16,345 nucleotides of DNA from Pseudomonadota bacterium. Its GTDB lineage: Bacteria > Pseudomonadota > Alphaproteobacteria > Rhizobiales > Devosiaceae. Numbering within the stretch: position 1 is the first letter of the stretch; every line of letters starts with the position of its first letter. The position numbers and the translations under genes are program-made. Below are positions 5,323 to 12,996 of this stretch, one piece after another. The notes under the pieces are model-generated. The model was not told the origin of the DNA and did no database searches. It was given only the letters and a program-made list of their open reading frames with translations. The DNA lies in assembly GCA_023430705.1 (NCBI GenBank), contig JAEYZJ010000208.1, positions 1 through 16,345 on the forward strand. Direction: 5' to 3'.

Positions 5323-7275
5323 CTACTCGCTGGCGAGCGCCACCACCGGGTCGAGCCGCGCCGCCGAGCGCGCCGGCATGAAGCCGAAGCCGACCCCGAT
5401 CAGCGTCGAGGCGGCAAATGCCGCGATGATCGTGGCAGGCGAGTAGATGAAGCGCATGCCCGGAACCAGCTGCTCGATGGCAAAGCCGATCCCCAGTGAC
5501 AGCAGCACCCCGATCAGCCCCCCAATCAGGCACACCAGCACCGCCTCGATCAGGAACTGCTGCATGATGTCGCCCTGGCGGGCGCCGACGGCCATGCGCA
5601 CGCCGATCTCCCGCGTCCGCTCGCCCACCGACACCAGCATGATGTTCATCACGCCGATGCCGCCCACGATGAGCGAGATCACCGCGATCGCCGAGATCAG
5701 CAGCGACAGGGTCTGCGAGGTCGACTGGATCGTCTCCCGGATCGTGTCGGTGTTCATCAGGCTGAAGTCCGTCGTCCCGTGCCGCTGGTTCAGCAGCGCC
5801 TCGATCTCTCCCTGCGCCGCGGTGACGTCGGCGTCGTCCGCCACGCGCACCGTGATCGCCGACAGCCAGTTCTGCCCGAGGATGCGCGACATCGCGGTGG
5901 TGTAGGGCATCCAGATGTTGAGCGCGTTCGAGGGCGGGCCGAAGTTGTTGCTGCTCGCTTCCACGACGCCGATGATGCGCAGCGGCACGTTGCCCACCAG
6001 CACCACCTGGCCGATCGGGTCCTCCCCGCCGGTGAACAGCGTGTCGCGACCCTTGGTGTCGATCACCGCCTCCTGCGCCAGCGCCGCGACGCTGTCGGCA
6101 TCAAAGCTCGTGCCCTCGGCGAAGTCCCGGTTGCTGACCCGGAAATAGTCGGGGCCCACCCCCTGGACCTGCGCGTTGGCCGAAACGTTCCGGTAGCGCA
6201 CCGTGCCACCGCTCGACACTTGCGGGGTGACGCTGTCGGCGTAGGGCGCAGCAGCGATCGCTGCCGCGTCGGCGGGCACGAGCGTGCGGATCGCGTCCCG
6301 CCGCCTGTCGGCCGCGCTGGCGCCGGGCAGCACGTTGATCGTGTTGGTGCCGATCGAGCTGATCCGCTCGAGCACCGTCTGCTGCGTGCCCTGTCCCAGC
6401 GCCACGACCGACACCACCGAAGCGATGCCGATGATGATGCCGAGCATGGTGAGGAAAGTGCGCATCTGGTGGCTCGAAAGCGCGCGTACCGCCATCTGCA
6501 TCGCCTCCATGCCGCGCTCGATGGTCTCGCGCCAGCGCGGCACGCGCTTCATCTCGACCGCCGCGCCCTGCGGGGGCGCTTCCGTCGATTTCCTGCGCCG
6601 GTCGGAAACGATCATGCCGTCGCTGATCTCGACGATGCGGTCGGCCTCGGCGGCAATCGAGGCGTCATGCGTCACGATGATCACCGTGTGGCCCTCGGCA
6701 TGCAGCTCCTTGAGCAGCGCCAGCAGCTCCTTGCCGCTGCGCGAGTCGAGCGCCCCGGTCGGCTCGTCCGCGAGGATGATGTCGCCGCCGTTCATCAGCG
6801 CCCGCGCCACGCTGACGCGCTGCTGCTGCCCACCCGACAGCGCGTTCGGCCGGTGCGTCACGCGATCGGCGAGCCCCAGTCGCGCCAGCAGCTCCCGCGC
6901 CCGCTCGCGCCGCTCCGCCTTCTTGGCCCCGGCATAGATCGCCGGCACCTCGACATTCTCGACCGCATCGAGATCGGGCAGCAGCTGGTAGCGCTGGAAG
7001 ATGAAGCCGAAATAGTCGCGCCGCAGTTCGGCCAGCTCGTCCGGCGTGAGCTTGCTCACGTCCCGGCCGGCGAAGCGGTACTGCCCGGTCCAGCCGTTGT
7101 CGAGGCAGCCGAGCACGTTCATGAGCGTCGACTTGCCTGATCCCGACTGGCCGATGATGGCCACCATCTCGCCGGCCTCGATGTCGAGGTCGATGTCCTT
7201 GAGGACCGCGATGCTTTCCGCCCCCGCCGGAAATTCGCGCCGCAGCTGCCGGACCGAAATCAGGGGCGCGCTCAT
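5323..7275 (-). CDS. macB: MacB-type ABC transporter, ATPase/permease
   Basis: 650-aa inner-membrane protein with the fused MacB layout. The N-terminal ATPase has Walker A GQSGSGKST (42-50), a Q-loop segment FQRYQLLPDLDAVENVEVP, signature LSGGQ (146-150), Walker B IILADE (166-171) and the switch histidine H203. The first membrane helix follows (about 274-294), then a periplasmic domain (about 300-520), and three FtsX-like helices (about 525-549, 577-600, 612-633) ending in the typical PARSAARLDPVVAL. With MacA and an outer-membrane TolC (not in this window) such pumps expel macrolides, peptides, lipids or other envelope-active substrates; the substrate here cannot be read from sequence. It starts 10 nt after macA and is surely co-transcribed with it. 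Confidence 0.93.
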   Translation of the reverse strand: MSAPLISVRQLRREFPAGAESIAVLKDIDLDIEAGEMVAIIGQSGSGKSTLMNVLGCLDNGWTGQYRFAGRDVSKLTPDELAELRRDYFGFIFQRYQLLPDLDAVENVEVPAIYAGAKKAERRERARELLARLGLADRVTHRPNALSGGQQQRVSVARALMNGGDIILADEPTGALDSRSGKELLALLKELHAEGHTVIIVTHDASIAAEADRIVEISDGMIVSDRRRKSTEAPPQGAAVEMKRVPRWRETIERGMEAMQMAVRALSSHQMRTFLTMLGIIIGIASVVSVVALGQGTQQTVLERISSIGTNTINVLPGASAADRRRDAIRTLVPADAAAIAAAPYADSVTPQVSSGGTVRYRNVSANAQVQGVGPDYFRVSNRDFAEGTSFDADSVAALAQEAVIDTKGRDTLFTGGEDPIGQVVLVGNVPLRIIGVVEASSNNFGPPSNALNIWMPYTTAMSRILGQNWLSAITVRVADDADVTAAQGEIEALLNQRHGTTDFSLMNTDTIRETIQSTSQTLSLLISAIAVISLIVGGIGVMNIMLVSVGERTREIGVRMAVGARQGDIMQQFLIEAVLVCLIGGLIGVLLSLGIGFAIEQLVPGMRFIYSPATIIAAFAASTLIGVGFGFMPARSAARLDPVVALASE

Positions 7276-7285
7276 GCCTGCGGCC

Positions 7286-8485
7286 TCAGCGCATCATCAT
7301 GTCGGGCGGGGGACCGCCGCCGCCGGAAAAGATGCCGCCCCTCTGCCGGTTGTCGCTGTTGCCGGCCGAGCTCGGACCGGTCACCACCAGCTGGCCTTCC
7401 TCGAGTCCGGAGGTGATTTCAGCCGAAACCTTGTTGTCGATCCCCACCGTTACCTGCGTGGGCGTCACCCTCTCGGACACGGGGTCGAAGACCTGCACGG
7501 TGTAGCTCCCGTCCGGCTCGCGGGGGCCGAGCACCGAGGAGGGGACGAGAAGCACGTCCGTCGCCTCGTCCAGCACGATGGTCACCTGCGCCGTCATCGC
7601 GATGCGCAGCTTGTGATCCGGATTGTCCACGTCGAACAGCCCGTTGTAGTAGACCGCCGTGGAGGAACTGGTCGCGGCGTCGTTCGCGACCGACTCCGGG
7701 GCCGGCTCCACGTCGCGCAACGTGGCGGCGATCTTGGTGTCCGGCTCGCCCAGGATGGTGAAATAGACCCGCTGGCCCGGATGCACCCGCGGCACGTCCG
7801 CCTCGGAGATTTCGGCCTTGACCACCATCTCGTCGAGATTGGCGATCTTCACGATGGTCGGCGACGAGTTGGTGGCGTTCACCGACTGGCCGACCTCCAC
7901 CGCGACGGCGACGACCGTGCCGTCCGAGGGGGCGACGATGCGCGTGCGGTCGAGGTTGAGTTCGGCGGACTCGACGTTGAGCTGCGCCTGCTTGATCTGG
8001 GCGTCCAGGGCCTTCAGCTGGCCCTCGGCCTGCTGCACGGCGAGTTCCGCCGCCTGCAGGTCCTTGTCCGAGACGATCTCCTGCGGCTTCAGCTTTTCCG
8101 CCCGCTCCAGCGCGACCTTGGCCTGGTCCAGCGTCGCCTGCTGGATCTCGCGCTGTGCCTCGACACTGGCGAGCGAAGCCTCCGCCGCCTTGACGGCATT
8201 TTCCTGGTTGAGGGAGTCGATCTCGGCAATGACCTCGCCGGCCTTCACCTCGTCGCCAAGCTGCACGTTCAGCGACTTGATGCGGCCCGAAACCTCGGCG
8301 CCCACGCTGACCAGCGAACTCGCCTCGATCGTGCCGGTGGCAAGCACCGTCTCCTCGATATCGCCGCGCACCACCGGCGTGGTGCGGGGAGGCTCGTCCT
8401 TTGCCGGTGCGCTGTAAACCACGAGGCCTGCGGCCGCCGTCACCAGCAGCACGAGCAGGACAATCCACTTCGCCCAACGCTTCAT
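7286..8485 (-). CDS. macA: MacA-type periplasmic adaptor (membrane fusion protein)
   Basis: 399-aa RND/MacA-family adaptor that would link MacB to an outer-membrane channel. An N-terminal helix (about residues 6-25) anchors it; no lipobox cysteine is visible. Then come a half-lipoyl segment (GRIKSLNVQLGDEVKAGEVIAEID), a coiled-coil hairpin rich in Ala/Gln/Glu (about 95-190), the second lipoyl half (TRIVAPSDGTVVAVAVEVGQSV) and beta-barrel/membrane-proximal domains. The C-terminal tail is unusual, rich in Gly, Pro and Met (GGGGPPPDMMMR). The start is ATG 8485, with GAGG 7 nt upstream and a longer AGGAGGTGAGG tract behind it. A GTG at 8488 is also in frame. Upstream lies a dyad at 8520-8542. Confidence 0.92.
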   Translation of the reverse strand: MKRWAKWIVLLVLLVTAAAGLVVYSAPAKDEPPRTTPVVRGDIEETVLATGTIEASSLVSVGAEVSGRIKSLNVQLGDEVKAGEVIAEIDSLNQENAVKAAEASLASVEAQREIQQATLDQAKVALERAEKLKPQEIVSDKDLQAAELAVQQAEGQLKALDAQIKQAQLNVESAELNLDRTRIVAPSDGTVVAVAVEVGQSVNATNSSPTIVKIANLDEMVVKAEISEADVPRVHPGQRVYFTILGEPDTKIAATLRDVEPAPESVANDAATSSSTAVYYNGLFDVDNPDHKLRIAMTAQVTIVLDEATDVLLVPSSVLGPREPDGSYTVQVFDPVSERVTPTQVTVGIDNKVSAEITSGLEEGQLVVTGPSSAGNSDNRQRGGIFSGGGGPPPDMMMR

Positions 8486-8519
8486 CACATCACCTCACCT
8501 CCTACAGATAGGAAGTGCG

Positions 8520-8542
8520 GGACCGGATTCCTCATCCGGGCC
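8520..8542. promoter_or_regulatory. Inverted repeat upstream of macA
   Basis: CCGGAT-TCCTC-ATCCGG (8523-8539) is a perfect 6-bp dyad, extended by GG/CC after one mismatch on each side. It lies about 35 nt upstream of the macA start. It could be an operator for a local regulator or a leader hairpin. No regulator gene is adjacent and no promoter elements stand out. A GANTC site (GATTC) lies in its centre. Confidence 0.3.
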
Positions 8543-8582
8543 GCCTGAACCGGGTGAAATCTTGGAAAGGTTGGTCGCGGCG

Positions 8583-8618
8583 CCTCTCCCCGCGTGCCTC
8601 ATGGCCGACGGGGAGGGG
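8583..8618 (-). terminator. Weak hairpin after metZ
   Basis: CCTCTCCCCG (8583-8592) pairs with CGGGGAGGGG (8609-8618), a 10-bp stem with one G-U pair and a 16-nt loop. It lies 10 nt past the metZ stop, where a terminator would be expected. No T-run follows on the minus strand, so it is at best an inefficient terminator, and some metZ transcription may run into macAB. Confidence 0.35.
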
Positions 8619-8628
8619 TCGGGTGGAA

Positions 8629-9834
8629 TCAGGCCTGGTCGAGCGCGTAGGCGAGGTCCTTGATCAGGTCCTCGGTATTCTCGAGTCCTACCGACAGCCG
8701 AAGGAGGCCCGGGGTTACGCCGCTCTCGAGGCGCACTTCTTCGCTCAGCCGCTGGTGCGTGGTCGTGCGCGGGTGCGAGAGAATGGACTTGGCGTCGCCC
8801 AGGTTGTTGGAGATCAGGATCACCGCCAGCGCGTTGCCCAGCCTGAATGCGGCTTCCTGCCCACCCTTCACCTCGAACGCCACCAGCGTCGAACCGCCCG
8901 TCATCTGGCGCCTGGCGAGCTCGTACTGCGGGTGCGAGGGATGGTGCGGATACATGATCCGCTCGATCCTGGGATGGCTCGCGAGGAAGTCGGCGATCCT
9001 GCCGGCGCTCTCGGTCATCTGGCGCACCCGCAGCGGCATGGTCTCCAGCCCCTTCAGCAGCACCCAGGCGTTGAACGGCGACATCGACGGGCCGGTCTGG
9101 CGCAGCAGCGTATGCACGTCGCCGCCGATCAGCTCGTTCGAGCCCAGCACGAGCCCTCCCAGCACCCGGCCCTGGCCGTCGATGTGCTTGGTCGCCGAGT
9201 AGGTGACGAGGTCGGCGCCCAGTTCCAGCGGCTTCTGGTAGAGCGCCGTCGCGAACACGTTGTCGACGACGAGCTTTGCGCCATTGGCATGCGCGATCTC
9301 CGCCACGGCCTTGATGTCGACGAGTTCGAGCGTCGGGTTGCTCGGCGTTTCGATGAACACCAGCCTGGTGTTCGGCCGCATCGCGGCTTCGAAGTTCTTC
9401 GGGTCCCGCCCGTCGACCAGCGTCGAGGCGACGCCCCAGCGTGGCATGAACTCCTCCACCACGTAGCGGCAGCCGCCGAACAGCGCCCTCGCCGCGACGA
9501 TGTGGTCGCCCGTCCGCACCTGGCTCATCACCGCCGCGGTCACCGCCGCCATGCCCGAGGCGAAGCCCCGCGCATCCTCGGCCCCCTCCAGCATGGCCAT
9601 GCGCTTGAGCAGCACGTCGACCGTCGGGTTGCCGAAGCGCGAATAATTGTGCCCCGGGATGTCGCCCTTGAAGAGGCCCTCGGCGAACTCAGAGGTCGGA
9701 TAGGAGTAGCCCGAGGTCAGGTACAGCGCCTCGCTGGTCTCGTTGAACTGGCTCCGCATGTTCCCGCCATGCACCAGTTGCGTCTCGGGTGACTGCTTGG
9801 CGGGATCGTTGAGCGGATTGTTCGACTTCGACAT
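8629..9834 (-). CDS. metZ: O-succinylhomoserine sulfhydrylase
   Basis: 401-aa PLP enzyme of the Cys/Met metabolism family. MetZ makes homocysteine from O-succinylhomoserine and sulfide in methionine biosynthesis. Visible motifs are YSRFGNPT (64-71, cofactor and substrate binding), SGMAAVTAAV (93-102), D191 in VVDNVFATALYQKPLELGAD, and the PLP lysine K216 in TYSATKHIDGQGRVLGG. These features, with VHGGNMRSQFNETSEALYLTSGY near the start, point to MetZ rather than MetB or MetC, though substrate choice within this family is hard to read by eye. ATG 9834 has GAGGA 5 nt upstream. The frame is open to 9864, but that region is the riboswitch terminator. A SAM-II riboswitch in the leader independently supports a methionine-pathway role. 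Confidence 0.94.
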   Translation of the reverse strand: MSKSNNPLNDPAKQSPETQLVHGGNMRSQFNETSEALYLTSGYSYPTSEFAEGLFKGDIPGHNYSRFGNPTVDVLLKRMAMLEGAEDARGFASGMAAVTAAVMSQVRTGDHIVAARALFGGCRYVVEEFMPRWGVASTLVDGRDPKNFEAAMRPNTRLVFIETPSNPTLELVDIKAVAEIAHANGAKLVVDNVFATALYQKPLELGADLVTYSATKHIDGQGRVLGGLVLGSNELIGGDVHTLLRQTGPSMSPFNAWVLLKGLETMPLRVRQMTESAGRIADFLASHPRIERIMYPHHPSHPQYELARRQMTGGSTLVAFEVKGGQEAAFRLGNALAVILISNNLGDAKSILSHPRTTTHQRLSEEVRLESGVTPGLLRLSVGLENTEDLIKDLAYALDQA

Positions 9835-9850
9835 GGTATCCTCAGCGGAC

Positions 9851-9879
9851 AAAAAAACCGGCACGCGAATAGCGGCCGG
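9851..9879 (-). terminator. Intrinsic terminator in the metZ leader
   Basis: On the minus strand CCGGC (9879-9875) and GCCGG (9862-9858) enclose CGC/GCG with a single bulge and a 5-nt loop, followed at once by seven T residues (9857-9851). It lies between the SAM-II aptamer and the metZ SD. Part of its stem (CCGGCC on the minus strand, 9879-9874) is complementary to GGCCGG in the aptamer loop (9931-9926), so the two structures could be mutually exclusive. Confidence 0.8.
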
Positions 9880-9888
9880 CTGCGTGGG

Positions 9889-9946
9889 TCCCTTTAGCGA
9901 CTTGTTTTAGGTGGCTGCAATCAGACCGGCCAAATCACCACCGTGC
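9889..9946 (-). ncRNA. SAM-II riboswitch
   Basis: The minus strand reads the SAM-II (metA RNA) signature in order: GGTGGTGATTTG, a GC-rich loop, TTGCAGCCACC, a TAAAACAAG linker, and TCGCTAAAGGG. The P1 stem pairs GGTGG (9942-9938) with CCACC (9914-9910), and the final GCTAAAGGG is the pseudoknot strand. The class binds S-adenosylmethionine and is known upstream of metA, metZ and related genes in Alphaproteobacteria. It sits in the metZ leader, about 55 nt before the start codon. SAM would be expected to shut off metZ. Here an intrinsic terminator follows the aptamer. Confidence 0.93.
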
Positions 9947-9971
9947 GCCAATGCAAGTCGCGCACATCTGC

Positions 9972-10001
9972 GATATACGACCCAAGCCGTCTTGGCGTCA
10001 A
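9972..10001 (-). promoter_or_regulatory. metZ promoter
   Basis: TTGACG (10001-9996) and TATATC (9977-9972) on the minus strand are separated by 18 nt and match sigma70 elements well. Transcription would start near 9965, about 20 nt before the SAM-II aptamer, exactly where a riboswitch promoter is expected. The spacer contains a perfect dyad CCAAG-ACGG-CTTGG (9995-9982) that could be a repressor site. Confidence 0.65.
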
Positions 10002-10047
10002 TCATCGAGGTTGCTAGGGACAGGGCATCAGGCTGCGGGGTAAGGTA

Positions 10048-11157
10048 GTGCAAAGCGAACTTTGGTCGACGGGCGTTTTTCCCGCCCGCTTCATCGAGCG
10101 GCTGGCGGCGAACGGCAACATCATTGCCGACCGCGCCTTCGATGCCGACCAGGTCCAGCCCGCCAGCCTCGACCTGCGGCTGGGCAAGGTCGCCTATCGC
10201 GTGCGCGCCAGTTTCCTGCCCGGCCCCGACCATACCGTTGCCGACCGCATCGACCGGCTGAAGCTGCACGAGCTCGACCTCACTGCCGGCGCCGTGCTCG
10301 AGCGCGGCTGCGTCTACCTGGTGCCGCTGCAGGAAAGCCTCGCTCTGCCCGAGAAGGTCTCCGCCGGCGCCAATCCCAAGAGCTCCACCGGCAGGCTCGA
10401 CGTCTTCACCCGCGTCATCGGCGACTGCGCCCGCGGCTTCGACACGCTGCCCGCCGGCTATACCGGCCCGCTCTACCTCGAGATCAGTCCCCGCACCTTC
10501 CCGGTGCGCGTCCGCACCGGCTCCCGCCTCTCCCAGATGCGCTTCCGCGTCGGCGACAGCCGTCTCACGGTGCACGAGCACAAGTCGCTTCACAATGTCG
10601 AGACGCTGGTCTTCGATGCCAACGCCGAAGTCGGCGAGGGCGTGCTGCTGTCCATCGACCTCAAGGGCGACGGCCGCGGCGGCCTCATCGGCTTCCGCTC
10701 CAAGCGGCACACCCCGGTCATCGACATGGACATCAAGGATGCGCTCGATGTCCTCGACTACTGGGAGCCGCTGATCAACCGCGGCTCGGACGAGTTCATC
10801 CTCGATCCGGACGAGTTCTACATCCTCGTCTCGCGCGAGAGCGTCCACGTGCCGCCCGCCTATGCCGCCGAGATGGTGCCGTTCGATCCGCTGGTCGGCG
10901 AGTTTCGCGTCCACTATGCCGGCTTCTTCGATCCCGGCTTCGGCCATTCCGCCGCCGGCGGCACCGGCAGCCGCGCCGTGCTGGAGGTTCGCAGCCGCGA
11001 GGTGCCCTTCCTGCTCGGCCACGGCCAGACCATCGGCCGCCTCGCCTACGAGCGCCTCGCCGAGGCACCGGACCGCCTCTACGGCACCGGGCTGGGCTCC
11101 AACTACCAGGCCCAGACGCTCAAGCTCAGCAAGCACTTCAAGCCGTTCTCGCTGTAG
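10048..11157 (+). CDS. dcd: dCTP deaminase, long two-domain form
   Basis: 369-aa protein of the dCTP deaminase/dUTPase fold. It deaminates dCTP to dUTP, feeding dTMP synthesis. The N-terminal half has QPASLDLRLG (37-46), the signature NPKSSTGRLDVF (109-120) with its Ser/Arg catalytic residues, and PLYLEISPRTFPVRV (141-155), with E145 the likely catalytic glutamate. The C-terminal half repeats the fold in degenerate form (GTGSRAVLEVRSREVPFLLGHGQTIGRLAYERL). E. coli Dcd is about 190 aa; double-length versions occur in Alphaproteobacteria. The start is GTG 10048 with a GGGGTAAGG SD; no ATG gives a complete N-terminus. It is divergent from metZ, sharing the region 9947-10047, where I could not pick a convincing plus-strand promoter. 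Confidence 0.93.
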   Translation: MQSELWSTGVFPARFIERLAANGNIIADRAFDADQVQPASLDLRLGKVAYRVRASFLPGPDHTVADRIDRLKLHELDLTAGAVLERGCVYLVPLQESLALPEKVSAGANPKSSTGRLDVFTRVIGDCARGFDTLPAGYTGPLYLEISPRTFPVRVRTGSRLSQMRFRVGDSRLTVHEHKSLHNVETLVFDANAEVGEGVLLSIDLKGDGRGGLIGFRSKRHTPVIDMDIKDALDVLDYWEPLINRGSDEFILDPDEFYILVSRESVHVPPAYAAEMVPFDPLVGEFRVHYAGFFDPGFGHSAAGGTGSRAVLEVRSREVPFLLGHGQTIGRLAYERLAEAPDRLYGTGLGSNYQAQTLKLSKHFKPFSL

Positions 11158-11212
11158 CAGCCACAGTTACGCGAGACGGGAGAAGCCATTGAGTGACCGG
11201 GCCAGGGTGCAG

Positions 11213-12085
11213 ATGACTGGGGATGACGGCAGGAGGGCAGCGCCTGCGGCTCCGGCTCGGCCGAAGTCGCTCTGGGCCGAGCGACTGCTGGCCGAAGTCC
11301 TCAAGCCGTTCTCCCCGGCGGTCCGGGCCCGCTCGCGCGAGCCGCTGTTCCTGCGCATGCTCGTCGAGGGGCTGGAGCAGGGGGGAACCCTGCTCGAGAT
11401 CGGCTCCAGCGACGGCTGCGAAGCCGTCGAGGCCATCCTTCGCGGCGGGGCCTCCCGCGTGGTCGTCGCCGAGCCCGATCCCGGCAATATCGCGAAGGCC
11501 GGCGAGGCGATCCGCCGCGCCGGGTTGCCGCCCGGCAGCGTCAGCTTCGTCAACTGCGCCATCGGAGCCCGCAGTGGCAAGGGCGAGTTCTATTTCCACC
11601 CCACGCACTCCCACCTCAACGGCGCGACCCCCGGCCGCCTCGACGCCGCACAGGCAGTCACGCTCGACTTCTTCGGCCTGCGCGATTTCGTCGCCCGGCA
11701 GGGCGTCGCGACGCCCATGCTGATCAAGATGGATATCGAGGGCTACGAGGTCGATGTGCTTGATGGCGCGATCGATCTGCTGGTCGAAACCCCGGGCATC
11801 TCGATCCTCACCGAGCTGCATCCCGTGCTCTACACGCCGGAGCGCTCGATGCACCGGCTGTTGACCACGCTGTTCCGGAACGGCTATGCCGCCTCGCTCG
11901 TCGAGTCGGCCGGCGAACGGCAGCCGCCCGAGTTCGCCGCCGCCGGCCTCGTTCCATTCCTGGTCTCCGGCACCAGGGGCCTCTATCGCGACGTGCCCGC
12001 CGATCTGGCACTGGAATTCTGTTCCGCCATGCACGGCACACCGCCCCGAAAGATCGCCCGCTCCCTCCTGCTGTCGCGGCCATGA
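11213..12085 (+). CDS. FkbM family methyltransferase
   Basis: 290-aa (from ATG 11213) SAM-dependent methyltransferase. Motif I is LLEIGSSDGCEA (60-71), with an acidic residue ending the next strand (E87 in VVVAEPDP). The FkbM hallmark IKMDIEGYEVDVLDG is at 171-185, followed by an ILTELHPVLY strand. FkbM enzymes O-methylate sugars or polyketides; the acceptor here is unknown. An in-frame TTG at 11189 has a better SD (GGGAG, 6 nt away) and would add 8 residues, so the start is uncertain. The stop overlaps the next gene's ATG by 4 nt (ATGA at 12082), so the two are coupled. It follows dcd by 31-55 nt and may be read from the same transcript. With the glycosyltransferase it probably modifies a cell-surface or secreted glycan (inference). 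Confidence 0.85.
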   Translation: MTGDDGRRAAPAAPARPKSLWAERLLAEVLKPFSPAVRARSREPLFLRMLVEGLEQGGTLLEIGSSDGCEAVEAILRGGASRVVVAEPDPGNIAKAGEAIRRAGLPPGSVSFVNCAIGARSGKGEFYFHPTHSHLNGATPGRLDAAQAVTLDFFGLRDFVARQGVATPMLIKMDIEGYEVDVLDGAIDLLVETPGISILTELHPVLYTPERSMHRLLTTLFRNGYAASLVESAGERQPPEFAAAGLVPFLVSGTRGLYRDVPADLALEFCSAMHGTPPRKIARSLLLSRP

Positions 12086-12996
12086 CCCCGCAGCCTGCGC
12101 CGGTCTTTTCGATCTGCATTCCGACCTATAACCGCTCGGGCCTGCTGGCGGGTGTCTTCGAGAACCTCGCGCAGCTCACCGGGCCGGCCTTCGAGCTGGT
12201 GCTGGTCAACGACGGCTCGCCCGACGATACCGTCGCGGTCGTCGAACGCCTCGCCCGCGAGGCGCCCTTCCCCGTCCGCGCCGTCCATATCGGGCATGGC
12301 GGCCTCGGCCCGGCGCTGAACGCCGCGTTCGACAACGCGACGGGCGAGTTCATCATCATCATGGACGATGACGACCTGATCCGGCCCGATTGCCTCGAGA
12401 ACGCGCTGGCCGCGTGGGAGTCCATCCCGGCCGGCGAGCGCGACCGCTATTGCGGCGTCTGCGGCCTCTGCGATTTCGATGACGGCAGCATCGTCGGCGA
12501 CCGCTTCCCCGAGGACGTGCTCGACAGCGACTTCTTCACGGTCCGCATGCTGCGCAACGTGCGCGGCGACAAGAAGGAAGTGGTGCGCCGGTCGGCGCTG
12601 GGCGATTTCCGCTTCGAGGTGATCGAACCCGAGCGGCGGGCCATCAAGAACATGTTATGGTTCGGCCTCGCCCGCACCTGGCGGACCCGCTTCGTCAACC
12701 GGGTCTTCATGCGCAAGGGGCGCCTGCCGGACGGCATCACCGCCAATGGCCGCCGCCGCAAGGTCGACAGTCCCAACCTCACGGCGAAATACAATCTCAG
12801 CCTGCTGCACTGGTACCCGCGGGCCCCGTTCTGGGTGAAGCTGCGCGCCGCCTCGGACTACCTGCGCTACCGCCTGCATGCCGGCGACAGCATGGCCGTG
12901 GCGAGGCGGCAGCTCCCGGCATGGCTTGCCCTTCTCGCCGCGCCGCTGGCCCGCATCGCCGCCCGGCGCGACCTGCGCAGGCTCGGCCGGCTCTGA
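12082..12996 (+). CDS. Family 2 glycosyltransferase
   Basis: 304-aa GT-A fold glycosyltransferase. It opens with FSICIPTYNRSGLL (9-22) and NDGSPDDT (43-50), the nucleotide-sugar binding elements. GHGGLGPALNAAFDNATGEFIIIMDDDDLI follows, in which the metal-binding DxD lies in D95-D98. The C-terminal third is basic, with an Ala/Leu-rich stretch (about 280-293), perhaps a membrane-associating helix; there is no clear transmembrane segment. Donor and acceptor cannot be inferred. The ATG lies within the stop of the FkbM gene, so translation is coupled. The stop codon directly abuts the convergent hlyD-type gene, with no spacer and no terminator between them. Confidence 0.88.
   Translation: MTPQPAPVFSICIPTYNRSGLLAGVFENLAQLTGPAFELVLVNDGSPDDTVAVVERLAREAPFPVRAVHIGHGGLGPALNAAFDNATGEFIIIMDDDDLIRPDCLENALAAWESIPAGERDRYCGVCGLCDFDDGSIVGDRFPEDVLDSDFFTVRMLRNVRGDKKEVVRRSALGDFRFEVIEPERRAIKNMLWFGLARTWRTRFVNRVFMRKGRLPDGITANGRRRKVDSPNLTAKYNLSLLHWYPRAPFWVKLRAASDYLRYRLHAGDSMAVARRQLPAWLALLAAPLARIAARRDLRRLGRL

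Noticed and set aside
5779..8548. Plus-strand open frames opposite macA and macB
   Set aside because: Low-complexity Arg/His/Ala-rich translations with no recognisable domain; macA and macB on the other strand explain the region.
9993..10021. dcd promoter TTGGCG-N17-TAGGGA
   Set aside because: The -10 match is too poor to list, although a promoter for dcd must lie in or near this shared region.
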